Counted from the stretch's first letter, positions 18,490 to 27,911 are shown. The stretch: DNA of 64,000 bases from an uncultured Roseobacter sp. (GCF_947495025.1 NZ_CANLXG010000001.1:682001-746000); one strand, 5' to 3'. Numbers and translations are program-made. The notes: generated by a model from the sequence alone, not told the origin.

Positions 18490-18837
18490 ATGATTATTAT
18501 CGAAAACGTCATCCGGGACCGGGGATCAAAATATGCTGTTTCCGGCGCGCCCTGCAGGTCAGATACCGAGGCCCGCGCACTGGTGCGCGCGCTCTGTCGC
18601 AAAAAGAAATTCGCAAAGGCCACGCATAACACCTGGGCCCTGCTGACGGACGATGGCCCGCTGAAGAACGATGACGGAGAAAGCGGTGCCGGTATGGTCA
18701 TCCTGCGGATGCTGGAGCGCGAGGGGCTACACAACCACCTGATCATCGTCACGCGCTGGTTTGGTGGAAAACACCTGGGCGGCGACAGGTTCCGGCATGT
18801 GCAGGAGGCCGTCCGCCGTTATATCGCTCAGCTCTGA
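18490..18837 (+). CDS. UPF0029 / IMPACT N-terminal domain protein (YigZ-like)
   Basis: 115 residues covering only the N-terminal Impact fold: DRGSKYAVSGAPCRSDTEA, KATHNTWALLTDDG, NDDGESGAGMVILRMLE and VTRWFGGKHLGGDRFRH. YigZ proteins have a second ferredoxin-like domain that is absent here, so this is a single-domain version. Its 3' end overlaps the convergent DUF3445 gene by ten bases. Confidence 0.87.
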   Translation: MIIIENVIRDRGSKYAVSGAPCRSDTEARALVRALCRKKKFAKATHNTWALLTDDGPLKNDDGESGAGMVILRMLEREGLHNHLIIVTRWFGGKHLGGDRFRHVQEAVRRYIAQL

Positions 18838-19571
18838 GCGGACTGCGCCGCCACGACCCAGGTGTGGATGGAAAAGACGACCGCCTGACTTTGCGGCAGA
18901 CGCAGGATGCACTGGCGTTCGGCCCGTATCCAGGGCGCGGTTGCAGCATTTACCGGCGCACGTGGCGGATCAGACTCCGAATGCGGCTGCCACAGCTCCG
19001 CATCGTCGTACCGCAACCAGTTGTTGCGCCACAGAGGCCGCCCTGCCCGGACCCCGTCGAACAAACGCTGAACCCGCGCAGCGATATCCGCGTCATAAGA
19101 AGGCACCGGCCTGTGGATTGCAGTCAGCGGCCGGCCCGCTTTTTCCGCCAGTGTCCAGCCGGCCGGAAAACACAGCACCGCGGCCGTCAGAACATGTTCA
19201 CGGCCCTGCTTCTGAAGAATACAGATGTCTTCCTGCACGATCTGACCCAGAACGGCGAGCGGCGTATCAGAGCAAAGGTCCAGGGAATGCCCGTCCGGAC
19301 AATGCACCATGTCACCGTCCCTGCGAAACCCGAGCCCGGGCAGGATCTCCAGCGCCGCGTGCAGCACTTCCCCGGCCGCATCCTGCGCGCTGGCCGCGTT
19401 ATACAGAACGTCCTCTCTCTGATGCGCCAGCCGGGCACGTCGCTGCGCCATCTGAGCGGCATAGGCGTCATCCACCCGCAACCAGTCGGTCGGCGCCAGC
19501 GGTGCCACACCGGGCAGCCGTTCTTTGGCGGACATCTCTGGCGGAAGTGCGTTCTGGAGGATCACCTGCAT
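18828..19571 (-). CDS. Heme-dependent oxidative N-demethylase family protein (DUF3445)
   Basis: 247 residues of the HODM alpha-subunit-like family, heme enzymes acting on secondary amines such as dimethylamine. Recognisable blocks are LPGVAPLAPTDWLRVDDAYA at the N-terminus, VQEDICILQKQ near 120, and RNNWLRYDDAELWQP near 180. The ATG at 19571 has AGGA seven bases upstream, whereas 19619 has no site, so 19571 is preferred. It is divergent from dddP across 117 bases; both could serve breakdown of methylated osmolytes, but this pairing may be chance. Confidence 0.8.
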   Translation of the reverse strand: MQVILQNALPPEMSAKERLPGVAPLAPTDWLRVDDAYAAQMAQRRARLAHQREDVLYNAASAQDAAGEVLHAALEILPGLGFRRDGDMVHCPDGHSLDLCSDTPLAVLGQIVQEDICILQKQGREHVLTAAVLCFPAGWTLAEKAGRPLTAIHRPVPSYDADIAARVQRLFDGVRAGRPLWRNNWLRYDDAELWQPHSESDPPRAPVNAATAPWIRAERQCILRLPQSQAVVFSIHTWVVAAQSAQS

Positions 19572-19688
19572 GCCCGCATCCTGACAATCCGGCTTCGGAT
19601 TGTCTGCGAAAAACGACATGTTTCATGGTCGGTTATGACAAAACGGCACAATTTTTTTTCTTTCAGACTGAGATGGAAGGAGCGCGCC

Positions 19689-21029
19689 ATGAACACTCAT
19701 TACCGCGACACGCGCAAAATCGACCCCAACCGCGGCGCCACGCTGGGCGACGGCAGCCCCAATGATATGGACCGCGTGGAAATCGGCCCCACGCAGCTGG
19801 CGTTCCGCGAATGGGAAGCCGCGGTTCTCGAGCTGCCGAACCTCGATCGCATGCGCGCCTTCCGCCACCGCCGCCTGACCGACCACATCGTTGCCCGCGG
19901 CTATGCCGGCCTGCTGATGACCGACCCGCTCAACATCCGCTACGCCACAGACAGCACCAACATGCAGCTGTGGAACACCCACAACCCCTTCCGTGCCGTG
20001 CTGCTCTGTGCCGATGGCTACATGGTGATGTGGGACTACAAGAACTCGCCTTTCTTAAGCAAATTCAACCCCCTGGTGCGCGAACAGCGCTCCGGCGCCG
20101 ACCTCTTCTACTTTGACCGCGGTGACAAGGTCGATGTGGCCGCCGACGCCCTGTCCAACGAAATCCGCGTGCTGCTGGCCGAACACGCGCCCGGCCTGAA
20201 ACGGCTCGCCTGTGACAAAGTCATGCTGCACGGCCTGCGCGCGCTCGAGGCTCAGGGCTTCGAGGTCATGGACGGCGAAGAAGTCACCGAAAAATCCCGC
20301 TCGGTCAAAGGCCCCGACGAGATCCGCGCCATGCGCTGCTCCAGCCACGCCTGCGAAACCGCCGTGCGCCTGATGGAGGATTTCGCGCGGGGCAACGTCG
20401 GCGACGGCGTCACCTGCGAGGATGACATCTGGGCCATCCTGCACGCCGAAAACGTGCGCCGCGGTGGTGAATGGATCGAAACCCGCCTGCTCGCCTCAGG
20501 CCCGCGCACCAACCCCTGGTTCCAGGAATGCGGCCCCCGCATCTGCCAGCCCAATGAAATCATCTCCTTTGACACCGACCTTGTGGGCCCCTACGGCATC
20601 TGCACCGACATCTCGCGCAGCTGGTGGATCGGCCCGGACAAACCGCGCCCCGATATGATCTACGCCATGCAGCACGGCGTCGAACACATCATGACCAACA
20701 TGGAAATGCTGAAACCCGGCGTCATGATCCCCGAGCTTTCGGCAAACACCCATGTGCTGGACCCGCAGTTCCAGAAACTCAAATACGGCTGCCTGATGCA
20801 CGGCGTCGGCCTCTGCGATGAATGGCCGCTCGTGGCCTACCCCGATCAGGCGGTCGAGGGCGCCTATGACTACCCGCTGGAGCCGGGCATGTGCCTCTGC
20901 GTTGAGGCACTTGTAGGCGAAGAAGGCGGAGACTTTTCGATCAAACTGGAGGATCAGGTGATTATTACAGAGGATGGTTTTGAGCGCCTGACCACCTATC
21001 CGTTTGATGACGCGCTGATGGGGCGGTAG
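19689..21029 (+). CDS. dddP: DMSP lyase DddP (M24 peptidase fold)
   Basis: 446 residues. Cleaves dimethylsulfoniopropionate to dimethyl sulfide and acrylate. Counting from the ATG, the residues known in the Ruegeria lacuscaerulensis enzyme fall at the same positions: metal ligands Asp295, Asp297, Asp307, His371, Glu406, Glu421; catalytic Asp377; substrate-site Trp95 and Tyr366. The start MNTHYRDTRKIDPNRGATLG follows GGAAGGAG. No other ddd, acu or dmd gene is visible nearby. Codons are strongly C-ending, in contrast with the next gene. Confidence 0.96.
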   Translation: MNTHYRDTRKIDPNRGATLGDGSPNDMDRVEIGPTQLAFREWEAAVLELPNLDRMRAFRHRRLTDHIVARGYAGLLMTDPLNIRYATDSTNMQLWNTHNPFRAVLLCADGYMVMWDYKNSPFLSKFNPLVREQRSGADLFYFDRGDKVDVAADALSNEIRVLLAEHAPGLKRLACDKVMLHGLRALEAQGFEVMDGEEVTEKSRSVKGPDEIRAMRCSSHACETAVRLMEDFARGNVGDGVTCEDDIWAILHAENVRRGGEWIETRLLASGPRTNPWFQECGPRICQPNEIISFDTDLVGPYGICTDISRSWWIGPDKPRPDMIYAMQHGVEHIMTNMEMLKPGVMIPELSANTHVLDPQFQKLKYGCLMHGVGLCDEWPLVAYPDQAVEGAYDYPLEPGMCLCVEALVGEEGGDFSIKLEDQVIITEDGFERLTTYPFDDALMGR

Positions 21030-21122
21030 GGGGTGCGGGGCGCGCTGCAACCGGGTCAATGACTGCAGCCAGCCCAAACCGGACATTGCCACCGGGTGTC
21101 TGCTGGTCGCTTGTAGTGTCAT

Positions 21123-22187
21123 TCAGGCTTTGATTGAAATTTTCTGCCCATTCTCATTTACTAAACGTGTAAACGCTGCTTCTCCTGCCTCGTCGATCAA
21201 ATATTCAAATCCAGGTACTTCATAAATTTCGAATACCCCGGCGAGTTGCTTTAGGGACCACGGTTTAAAGACCTGATCGGATCCGTCTGGTAGCTTGGTT
21301 TTTGTGTATGGAATAACCGCCATTTGCTGGAACCTAAATGTGTCCGCATCTTCAGCGTTAATGTATCTGTGCGTGGCATCGCGAAGCGAGGATTTATAGT
21401 GAATGCGGGCTGCTAACTCATCAAACTGAATGGGATGAAGTTGCTGACGCGCTAGGTTGTATGGACCAAGATCTGCCATTTCATGTTGCAACCCTCCATC
21501 GCCAACGAAAGCAAACCCAAGATCGCCAAAGCGCATGCAAATCGATTTTCCGAAGATGTTGGTTGAAAGGTTGAACGACCCGTATTGTATGTCTTCGGAC
21601 AACGAATAAACGTATAGTGTGAATGGATGTTGTGTATGGATCGCGCTAAAATGTACCAGCTTTCGCCAAGATTGCAAAAGTAGGTGGAGCATAATCATCT
21701 CACCCATAGCATCAGGGGGGAAAATCGCTCCCAATGCAGGCTGGCGTTGGTCATTCAACAGGCTTGCCTCTTTGTACAAAATTCCTACTAGAATTTTGGC
21801 CATCCAACGTCCAACTTCATAGCTATTATCAGTGGACCATTCCAGGATACTTTCCGCGGAGAGTTTGCTAACATAGTTTTCGGTTTTGCCAAGAACTTCG
21901 CCATTGCACGTCGCGCAAGCCGGGACACGCAAATTTCTATAGGGCAACAAACTGCCATTTAGCAGTCCTAGCTTGCTGTCCCAAAGATTGAACCGCTTTT
22001 GAAGCCACTTTGGAATAACGTGCTCGCCCTTGCCGCTTGTAGGTTGGGCACCGCACAGAAAACACTGCCTCGCGATGATATTGTTTGGTTCCAAAGCTCT
22101 TTTGGTAAGGCGAAGAACATAATCAGCGGGAAGTCGATCTTTTGACAAATCTGGCATGGGCTTGGCTAACTTAAGTGGTTTATTCAT
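21123..22187 (-). CDS. Putative HNH-type endonuclease, AT-rich, probably acquired
   Basis: 354 residues from the ATG at 22187 (MNKPLKLAKPMPDL); an in-frame ATG at 22277 would add 30 residues. The N-terminal third has a zinc/His-Me finger layout: Cys42-x2-Cys45, then Glu55-His56 in GKGEHVIPKW, then Cys91-x2-Cys94-Asn95 in VPACATCNGEV. The rest (residues ~105-354) I do not recognise. Base composition is clearly more AT-rich than every neighbour, with many A/T-ending codons. No toxin, methylase or transposase adjoins it. Nuclease activity is inference from the motif; a defence role is only a possibility. Confidence 0.6.
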   Translation of the reverse strand: MNKPLKLAKPMPDLSKDRLPADYVLRLTKRALEPNNIIARQCFLCGAQPTSGKGEHVIPKWLQKRFNLWDSKLGLLNGSLLPYRNLRVPACATCNGEVLGKTENYVSKLSAESILEWSTDNSYEVGRWMAKILVGILYKEASLLNDQRQPALGAIFPPDAMGEMIMLHLLLQSWRKLVHFSAIHTQHPFTLYVYSLSEDIQYGSFNLSTNIFGKSICMRFGDLGFAFVGDGGLQHEMADLGPYNLARQQLHPIQFDELAARIHYKSSLRDATHRYINAEDADTFRFQQMAVIPYTKTKLPDGSDQVFKPWSLKQLAGVFEIYEVPGFEYLIDEAGEAAFTRLVNENGQKISIKA

Positions 22188-22687
22188 TGTCACGCAACCA
22201 CCGGTTTCCCGGCCTTCCCAACATAAAGAAACACTTTTGGTATTCCATAAGCTGACGTTTGCGCGCGGCTCGTCCACCGTCCGTTAGGGGCCATTCTTAA
22301 AACTTTGCAAAGTCCGCTTCCTGCGCTTACCGAACGCTAATCCCTCCAAACCAAACAAAAACCCTTACCAACCCCCTGCCCCACCGCACGCCGCGCACCG
22401 ACGTGAAACCGACGTCATACCGACAGCCCATTTCCCTTGTTTTTATGGCGCAGCCGCACGGATCACCGAAACCCGTTCCGGGGTCGGTGCGCACGCTCTC
22501 TTCACCTTTGGGTATCTGCCCGTCCGGCAGCCCCGGGGCCCCATCCGGCACCGCCCCGCGTCACAACCTTTCCGCAGCGCTGCCACATTCCGGACACGCC
22601 GGACCGCTAGACGAACATGGTTAATTCCGCGCTCCGTTAAATCCGGATCAACGAACATCGTGTACGGTTAAAGAAAAGGATGCCCTC
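22188..22687. other. Long non-coding stretch between the HNH-type gene and a CTERM gene
   Basis: 500 bases without a convincing gene. It begins AT-rich, then becomes C-rich from about 22335. It contains an ACTTTGCAAAGT palindrome (22302-22313), three closely spaced CCGAC elements (22399-22425) and three TTAA motifs near 22620-22675, the last just before the CTERM gene. I see no integrase or tRNA remnant. Confidence 0.5.
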
Positions 22688-23194
22688 TTGTTCAGATCGC
22701 TCATTATCGCTGCTGCGGCAGTATTTATTTCCACTTCAGCCTCTGCGAGCACAGTCGATGCGTTCAATCTCGATGTGACGACCAGCACAGGCACTGACTC
22801 CAATATCGTTCTTGAGCTTGGCAAGACCTATCGTCTGACCGTGTCCGGCACTTTCTCCATCGGCAGCAACCCGACACGCCACGTGGCAGATGCAGAATTC
22901 TTCAATCTCGGATCTGACCCGCTGGTCCCGCTCGACCGCGTGCGGTCCCGGGAAATCGGCGTAGGTGTCAATGGCATGGATATTGATTTCGGCGCGTACA
23001 GCCCGGACAACGTCTATTCCGCCCTGATCGAAGGGACCGGCAGCACCATCAACGTGTTCTTTGCCGACAGCGCCTATCGCGACAACAGCGGCTCGCTGCG
23101 TGTTGAGATCTCAACAATTCCTCTGCCTGCCGGCATGCTGCTTCTTTTGTCCGGACTGGCGGGCTTTGGTGTGATGCGCCGCCGCTCCCGGTAA
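22688..23194 (+). CDS. Exported protein with IPLPA-type CTERM sorting signal
   Basis: 168 residues, probably starting at TTG 22688 (GAAAAGGA site about 10 bases upstream; no in-frame ATG nearby). Signal peptide FRSLIIAAAAVFISTSASAS, a small beta-rich middle (LGKTYRLTVSGTFSIGS), and a sorting tail IPLPAGMLLLLSGLAGFG followed by MRRRSR. Middle domain not recognised. Second of three CTERM proteins in the window. Confidence 0.82.
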   Translation: MFRSLIIAAAAVFISTSASASTVDAFNLDVTTSTGTDSNIVLELGKTYRLTVSGTFSIGSNPTRHVADAEFFNLGSDPLVPLDRVRSREIGVGVNGMDIDFGAYSPDNVYSALIEGTGSTINVFFADSAYRDNSGSLRVEISTIPLPAGMLLLLSGLAGFGVMRRRSR

Positions 23195-23220
23195 GTCACC
23201 GCTTCACCAGATAAAACGGA

Positions 23221-23248
23221 CCGCGCGACGATGGTTGCGCGGCTCTTT
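23221..23248 (+). terminator. Terminator after the second CTERM gene
   Basis: CCGCGCGAC / GTTGCGCGG hairpin (one G-T pair) then CTCTTTT, 26 bases after the stop. Confidence 0.65.
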
Positions 23249-23442
23249 TGCTGTTGCGTGATGAATAATCGTCTGCGACCTGCCTTCTGACCGAAAGGCT
23301 TACGCGAAGGGGCTTTGTTCCGGGCGGGTCTTTCTGGTGCGTCCCTCGCCCATCAGACCCGCACCACACCAGATTGATGTGGTTCGCAAGGGCCACGCGC
23401 TGTATGCCAGAGCTGAAATGCCGACCGCCTGCCGGTCTAATC

Positions 23443-24339
23443 GTGAAAGCGCCATTGTCCCAGACCAGTAACGCCCATGCAAATCTGACCGGCAGCCTGT
23501 GGATGATCACTGCGATGGCTGCTTTCGCCGCAGAAGACGCGCTTCTCAAGGGCGCCGCCAGAACGCTGCCCGTCTGGGAAATCCTCGTGCTGTTCGGACT
23601 GGGTGGTGCGCTGCTATTTGCCGCTCTCGCCCGGCTGCGTGGTGCAGCGTTGTGGACGCCGGACGTTGTTTCAAAGCCCATGCGAATCCGCATGGTGTTC
23701 GAAATAACCGGACGGCTGTTTTATGTTCTGGCCATCGCGCTGACACCGTTGTCGTCGGCCACGGTGATCCTGCAGGCCACGCCGATTGTGGTTGTCGCAG
23801 GCGCTGCGATGTTCTTTGGTGAAACAGTTGGCTGGCGTCGCTGGGTCGCCATCATTCTCGGGCTCACTGGTGTTCTGGTGATCATCCAGCCGGGTGCCGA
23901 CAGCTTTTCGCCGCTCTCCGTTCTTGCGGTCCTCGGCATGCTCGGATTTGCCGGCCGCGACCTGGCAAGCAGGGCAGCACCTGCACGGCTCAGCACAGAT
24001 ATCCTCGGTGTTTACGGGTTTATTGCAATCGTCATAGCCGGTTGTGCCTTTGCCTTCTGGGAGGGCAGAAGTTTTGAGGTACCGGAGGCGGAGGCCGCAG
24101 TCTTTCTGGGATGCGCCGTTCTTTGTGGTGTTCTGGCCTACACTGCGCTGATGAAAGCCATGCGCACGGGCGACGTCTCGGCTGTCACACCTTTCCGCTA
24201 TACGCGGCTGCTCTTTGGCATCGCGCTGGGGGTGGTTTTCTTCGGGGAAAGCCTGTCTGCGGGCATGATCACCGGATCTGCACTTATCGTTCTGTCCGGC
24301 CTGTTCATCATGTGGCGCAGCACAGCGACGCGCACATAG
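23443..24339 (+). CDS. EamA/DMT family transporter
   Basis: About 298 residues with ten hydrophobic helices in two EamA repeats (first from LTGSLWMITAMAAFAAEDALL; second from VLAVLGMLGFAGRDLASRAA; GDVSAVTPFRYTRLLFG near the end). The family exports metabolites or drugs; the substrate is unknown. The start is uncertain: GTG 23443 puts the first helix at the usual place, but in-frame ATGs at 23377 and 23404 exist and none has a good ribosome-binding site. Confidence 0.85.
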   Translation: MKAPLSQTSNAHANLTGSLWMITAMAAFAAEDALLKGAARTLPVWEILVLFGLGGALLFAALARLRGAALWTPDVVSKPMRIRMVFEITGRLFYVLAIALTPLSSATVILQATPIVVVAGAAMFFGETVGWRRWVAIILGLTGVLVIIQPGADSFSPLSVLAVLGMLGFAGRDLASRAAPARLSTDILGVYGFIAIVIAGCAFAFWEGRSFEVPEAEAAVFLGCAVLCGVLAYTALMKAMRTGDVSAVTPFRYTRLLFGIALGVVFFGESLSAGMITGSALIVLSGLFIMWRSTATRT

Positions 24340-24346
24340 CACAGTC

Positions 24347-25255
24347 TCAGGAAGGTGGCCGGTCCGGTCCGAGCGCTGTGAAGATCGCCTCGCAGATGTT
24401 GTCCATCTCCAGCTTCAGCGTGTTGCGCGCGCCGCGCTTGTTGGGGTGGTAAGGGTCTTTGACACGCCCGTCCTTGTGCTGGCGGAAAAAGGCTCTGGTG
24501 CTCTGGTTGGCTTTGATCGTAGCCGGTGTTGAGCCTTCGACAAAAGTGCAGCGGCTGCCTGTCTCGGCAAAGGCACGCTTTATGTTTTCCTGTGCCGCAA
24601 GCCGTTGTTTCTCGACTTTTTTGGTATGTGCCGGGGCCGTCGTCATAAAAACACATGGCAGATCCGCAGGCAGATGCTGTTCCAGCGCACGGACGTCCCG
24701 CACGGCGAGATCAGGGTTTTCCGCCCAGCGTTTGGCCGAGTTACCCAGAAACGTCAGGATCAGCAGGCTGGGGTCGTAATAGCCCGGCGCGAACATGGCC
24801 TCAAAGGCGGACTGTCCCGGCTCGCAGACCTGATAGTTGCGCCCCTGTCCCATCTGCACAAACTGATTTTTCGTCGTGTTCAGAACGCCATAACTTCCGG
24901 CATTCACCTTCCACTTTTTATCGACCTCACAGATCGCATCCTTGGCAGCCCCGCCACGCGCCACCCAGGAATGGATAGAAGTTGACCGCACCCCGATCAC
25001 GCCCACCTGCATCGCACCCAGTTTGCTGAGGGCTTTCTTTTCACGCCGGTCCGGCGCACAGCTGGCCATGATATCCGAAAAGAATTCCAGAAAGGCGTGA
25101 CCCGCGCCAAACGAGATCTGGCTGTCGCCCAGGATCAGCACGTCAGGCGAGGAAAATCCCTCGGCGCGTACAGTCCTCTCGCCTGTCGTGACAAGCATCG
25201 CCGCCATCAGTGCAGCCGCCCATACGCGACGGTACGCCTTGCCGTTGATCCTCAT
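24347..25255 (-). CDS. Exported SGNH-type hydrolase/acyltransferase-like protein
   Basis: 302 residues from the ATG at 25255, which follows GGAGACC. An N-terminal signal sequence (YRRVWAAALMAAMLVTTG) is followed by the SGNH block I signature VLILGDSQISFGAG (Ser in GDSQ) near residue 45 and a C-terminal DPYHPNKRGARN that supplies the Asp-x-x-His pair. Related exported SGNH proteins modify polysaccharides or cell-wall sugars. It ends 8 bases from the transporter stop on the other strand. Substrate unknown. Confidence 0.72.
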   Translation of the reverse strand: MRINGKAYRRVWAAALMAAMLVTTGERTVRAEGFSSPDVLILGDSQISFGAGHAFLEFFSDIMASCAPDRREKKALSKLGAMQVGVIGVRSTSIHSWVARGGAAKDAICEVDKKWKVNAGSYGVLNTTKNQFVQMGQGRNYQVCEPGQSAFEAMFAPGYYDPSLLILTFLGNSAKRWAENPDLAVRDVRALEQHLPADLPCVFMTTAPAHTKKVEKQRLAAQENIKRAFAETGSRCTFVEGSTPATIKANQSTRAFFRQHKDGRVKDPYHPNKRGARNTLKLEMDNICEAIFTALGPDRPPS

Positions 25256-25506
25256 GCTCTGGTCTCCTGCCCTTCTGCGCGCCACGGATGGACATGGTGC
25301 GACCTTCTCTGCCTGTATTCTGTTCAGTTACCGCCGCGACACAAGTCCCCACACAACGGTGTGATCCCGCGCGAGGCTTTGCTGTAACGCTGTGCTTGCT
25401 GAACCCTCTGTCAGCGAATTCAGCACGAGCGCGTGAGAATGATGTCACAAGTCTTGCCAGACGCGGGCGCACAGCCCACTCTGATGATCCAGACAGGAGC
25501 TGCCTC

Positions 25507-26721
25507 ATGCCAACCGAACGTATTTCTTTTCCCGGCCACGATGGCTCGGCCCTCGCCGCACGGCTTGACCTGCCGGATGGCCCCCATGTGGCGACAGCGC
25601 TGTTTGCGCATTGCTTCACCTGCGGCAAAGACATTCCGGCTGCGCGACGGATCTCTGCACGTCTGGCGGCCATCGGGATCGCTGTTCTGCGGTTTGACTT
25701 CACCGGCCTTGGACATTCCGGGGGTGAATTCGCCAACACGTCGTTTTCGTCGAATGTCGAGGATCTTGTGGCCGCCAACGCCTGGCTGATGGAGCGTGGC
25801 ATGGCGCCGTCGCTGATCATCGGGCACTCGCTGGGTGGTGCGGCCGTGCTCAAGGCCGCCGCGGCGCTGGATAATATCCGCGCCGTGACCACAATCGGCG
25901 CGCCTTTCGACCCGGGCCACGTGACGCATAACTTCGCCGATGCCGTTCCGAAAATCGAGGCAGAGGGCTCCGCCGAGGTCTCGCTTGGCGGCCGCCCCTT
26001 CCGCATTGGCCGCGGGTTCCTTGAAGACGTGGCCAGCAGTGCGCTGACAGACGTGCTGCCTGACCTCAACGCCGCGCTGCTGGTCCTGCATGCGCCCCGT
26101 GACAGTATCGTCAGCATCGACAATGCCAGCCAGATCTTCCTCGGCGCAAAACACCCCAAGAGCTTTGTGACCCTCGACAGCGCCGATCACCTGGTCAGCC
26201 GTGCCGAAGACGCGGAGTATGCGGCAGACCTGATTGCAACCTGGGCAGGGCGTTACCTTGATCTGCGCCGCCCGGCACCTCCCCCCGGCGCACCGGAAGG
26301 CGTGCTGCGGGTAACTGAGGCAGATGCAGAAGGATTTCTGGCGGACATCACCTCCGGTGACGGGCACCATCTGGTGGCAGACGAGCCACTGGCATACGGC
26401 GGCACCAACAAGGGACTGTCCCCCTACGGACTGCTCTCTGCGGGGCTCGGGGCCTGTACGACAATGACCCTGCGCATGTATGCGCGCCAGAAGGGCTGGC
26501 CGCTCGAGCGGGTCTCGGTCGATGTTACCCACGACAAGGTTCACGCCCAGGATGCGCGCACCTCTGTCGGTGACAAAATCGATACCTGGCACCGCCGCAT
26601 CACCGTGACCGGCCCGCTGGACGCCTCGCAAAAAGCACGCCTGCTCGAGATCGCCGATAAATGCCCCGTGCACCGGACTCTCGAACGCAGCTCCACCGTA
26701 ATTACCGAAATGGCAGACTGA
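25507..26721 (+). CDS. Alpha/beta hydrolase-OsmC fusion protein
   Basis: 404 residues. The N-terminal ~255 form an alpha/beta hydrolase (ATALFAHCFTCGKDIPAARR, nucleophile in LIIGHSLGGAAVLKAAA, HLVSRAEDAEYA supplying the late His). The C-terminal ~135 form an OsmC/Ohr-like peroxidase domain with the two redox cysteines in GLGACTTMTLRMYA and DKCPVHRTLE. This fused form is known in many bacteria. It probably couples an esterase to hydroperoxide reduction. The start at 25507 follows AGGAGCTGCCTC. Confidence 0.93.
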   Translation: MPTERISFPGHDGSALAARLDLPDGPHVATALFAHCFTCGKDIPAARRISARLAAIGIAVLRFDFTGLGHSGGEFANTSFSSNVEDLVAANAWLMERGMAPSLIIGHSLGGAAVLKAAAALDNIRAVTTIGAPFDPGHVTHNFADAVPKIEAEGSAEVSLGGRPFRIGRGFLEDVASSALTDVLPDLNAALLVLHAPRDSIVSIDNASQIFLGAKHPKSFVTLDSADHLVSRAEDAEYAADLIATWAGRYLDLRRPAPPPGAPEGVLRVTEADAEGFLADITSGDGHHLVADEPLAYGGTNKGLSPYGLLSAGLGACTTMTLRMYARQKGWPLERVSVDVTHDKVHAQDARTSVGDKIDTWHRRITVTGPLDASQKARLLEIADKCPVHRTLERSSTVITEMAD

Positions 26722-26767
26722 TACCGGTATCTGTGGCCCACCTGCGAGCCGCCGCCCGTAAAAAGAA

Positions 26768-26800
26768 TGAGGCGCGTCCCGTCAGGGGCGCGCCTCGCCG
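26768..26800. terminator. Candidate terminator, hydrolase-OsmC / bioY
   Basis: GAGGCGCG / CGCGCCTC hairpin between convergent genes, with a T-rich stretch on the minus-strand side. Confidence 0.6.
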
Positions 26801-26821
26801 TTTACCAGGTTGTGAGCGCGT

Positions 26822-27427
26822 TCAGCGGCGCGCGTCGCCGACCAGCTTCCATACCGCGGGCAGGATCATTGCTGCCAGCACCAGCTTGAGGGCATCACCG
26901 ATGAGGAAAGGTGTCAGGCCCCATGCCAGGATCGGTTTGTCCCAGCCGTACAGCTGACCCAGCCAGAGCAGGCCGGGCACATAGATCATAGCATTCCCGA
27001 TCAGCATCGCAGCCGCCATCAGCATAACCGAGCGGTCCCAGCCGCGTGCGGCAAGCACGCCCAGTGTGACGGTCGCCAGGACATAGCCCAGCAGATAGCC
27101 GCCTGTACCGCCCATCATATAGGTCAGTCCAGCCGCCTCAGCCGACGATCCGGCAAAGACATCATATCCCAGTGCGCCGATCAGCAGATAGCCGACAATG
27201 GTCGCGAGGCCGAGGCGCGCGCCGTAGGCCGCACCGATGGTCAGGACAGCAAATGTCCCCATGGTGATCGGTACAGGCGACGGCCACATCGGCACTTTGA
27301 TCTTGGCGGCAACCGCCAGAAGCGCGATCCCGAGCATGACCAGCACGGCCTGTTTCACAAGGCGCGCAGCACCGGCGCGCGGCCCGAAAATCTCTGCCAG
27401 AACGGAATGAGATGCTGTGGTTTGCAT
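26822..27427 (-). CDS. bioY: Biotin transporter substrate-binding subunit
   Basis: 201-residue S component of an ECF-type vitamin transporter, with about six helices. Typical BioY stretches are PVPITMGTFAVLTIGAAYGARLG, MMGGTGGYLLGYVLA and PFLIGDALKLVLAA. No bioM/bioN energy genes are in the window; BioY can work alone or with a shared module. The start at 27427 follows AGGGGACAG. Confidence 0.93.
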   Translation of the reverse strand: MQTTASHSVLAEIFGPRAGAARLVKQAVLVMLGIALLAVAAKIKVPMWPSPVPITMGTFAVLTIGAAYGARLGLATIVGYLLIGALGYDVFAGSSAEAAGLTYMMGGTGGYLLGYVLATVTLGVLAARGWDRSVMLMAAAMLIGNAMIYVPGLLWLGQLYGWDKPILAWGLTPFLIGDALKLVLAAMILPAVWKLVGDARR

Positions 27428-27500
27428 GGAAATCTGTCCCCTGTTGCGAATTCCTGACCCTGAATGCCGCACCCGCAGCACCAGTGCAAGGGCTCATCTG

Positions 27501-27911
27501 TCAGGCCGGCGCATAGCGACACATCATTTCATAATCCTTGCGCGGCCCGCGAACGACCCATTTCGCACTGAAACAGGGCCAGCTTTCAAAACCCCAGGTC
27601 ACGTCGTACTGGTCTGGATCACACCAGTGCGCGGCTTGCCCGCCCTGGTCCGGAACACGGTGAAAAAATCGCCCGTCGTCGAAAAAAACGTCCAGCGCCT
27701 GCGTCCAGCGGTACCGCCGTTCTGCGCTCAGAGGAGCTGCGCCTCCGGCCAGGGTGAGCGTGCCACGCTCTGTGTAAAGTGCTCCGTCATTTTCCGCCGT
27801 CCAGACGGCGGTGCCTTCAAACGCGGCTGTCCGGCCGTTTGCCTCGCGGATCGTTTTTTTCAGCGACCACGTCCCCAGGAAATCCGCAAGAACGCGTGGT
27901 TCAGTCGGCAT
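27501..27911 (-). CDS. DUF6314 family protein
   Basis: 136 residues matching a small lipocalin-like family common in Rhodobacteraceae: DFLGTWSLKKTIREANG, RYRWTQALDVFFDDGRFFH, HWCDPDQYDV and VVRGPRKDYEMMCRY. The start at 27911 overlaps the stop of the upstream secreted-protein gene by 11 bases, pointing to translational coupling. Function unknown. Confidence 0.75.
   Translation of the reverse strand: MPTEPRVLADFLGTWSLKKTIREANGRTAAFEGTAVWTAENDGALYTERGTLTLAGGAAPLSAERRYRWTQALDVFFDDGRFFHRVPDQGGQAAHWCDPDQYDVTWGFESWPCFSAKWVVRGPRKDYEMMCRYAPA

Noticed and set aside
18864..19688. N-terminal extension of dddP
   Set aside because: The frame is open upstream, but the extension is antisense to the DUF3445 gene, and numbering of DddP active-site residues fits only the start at 19689.
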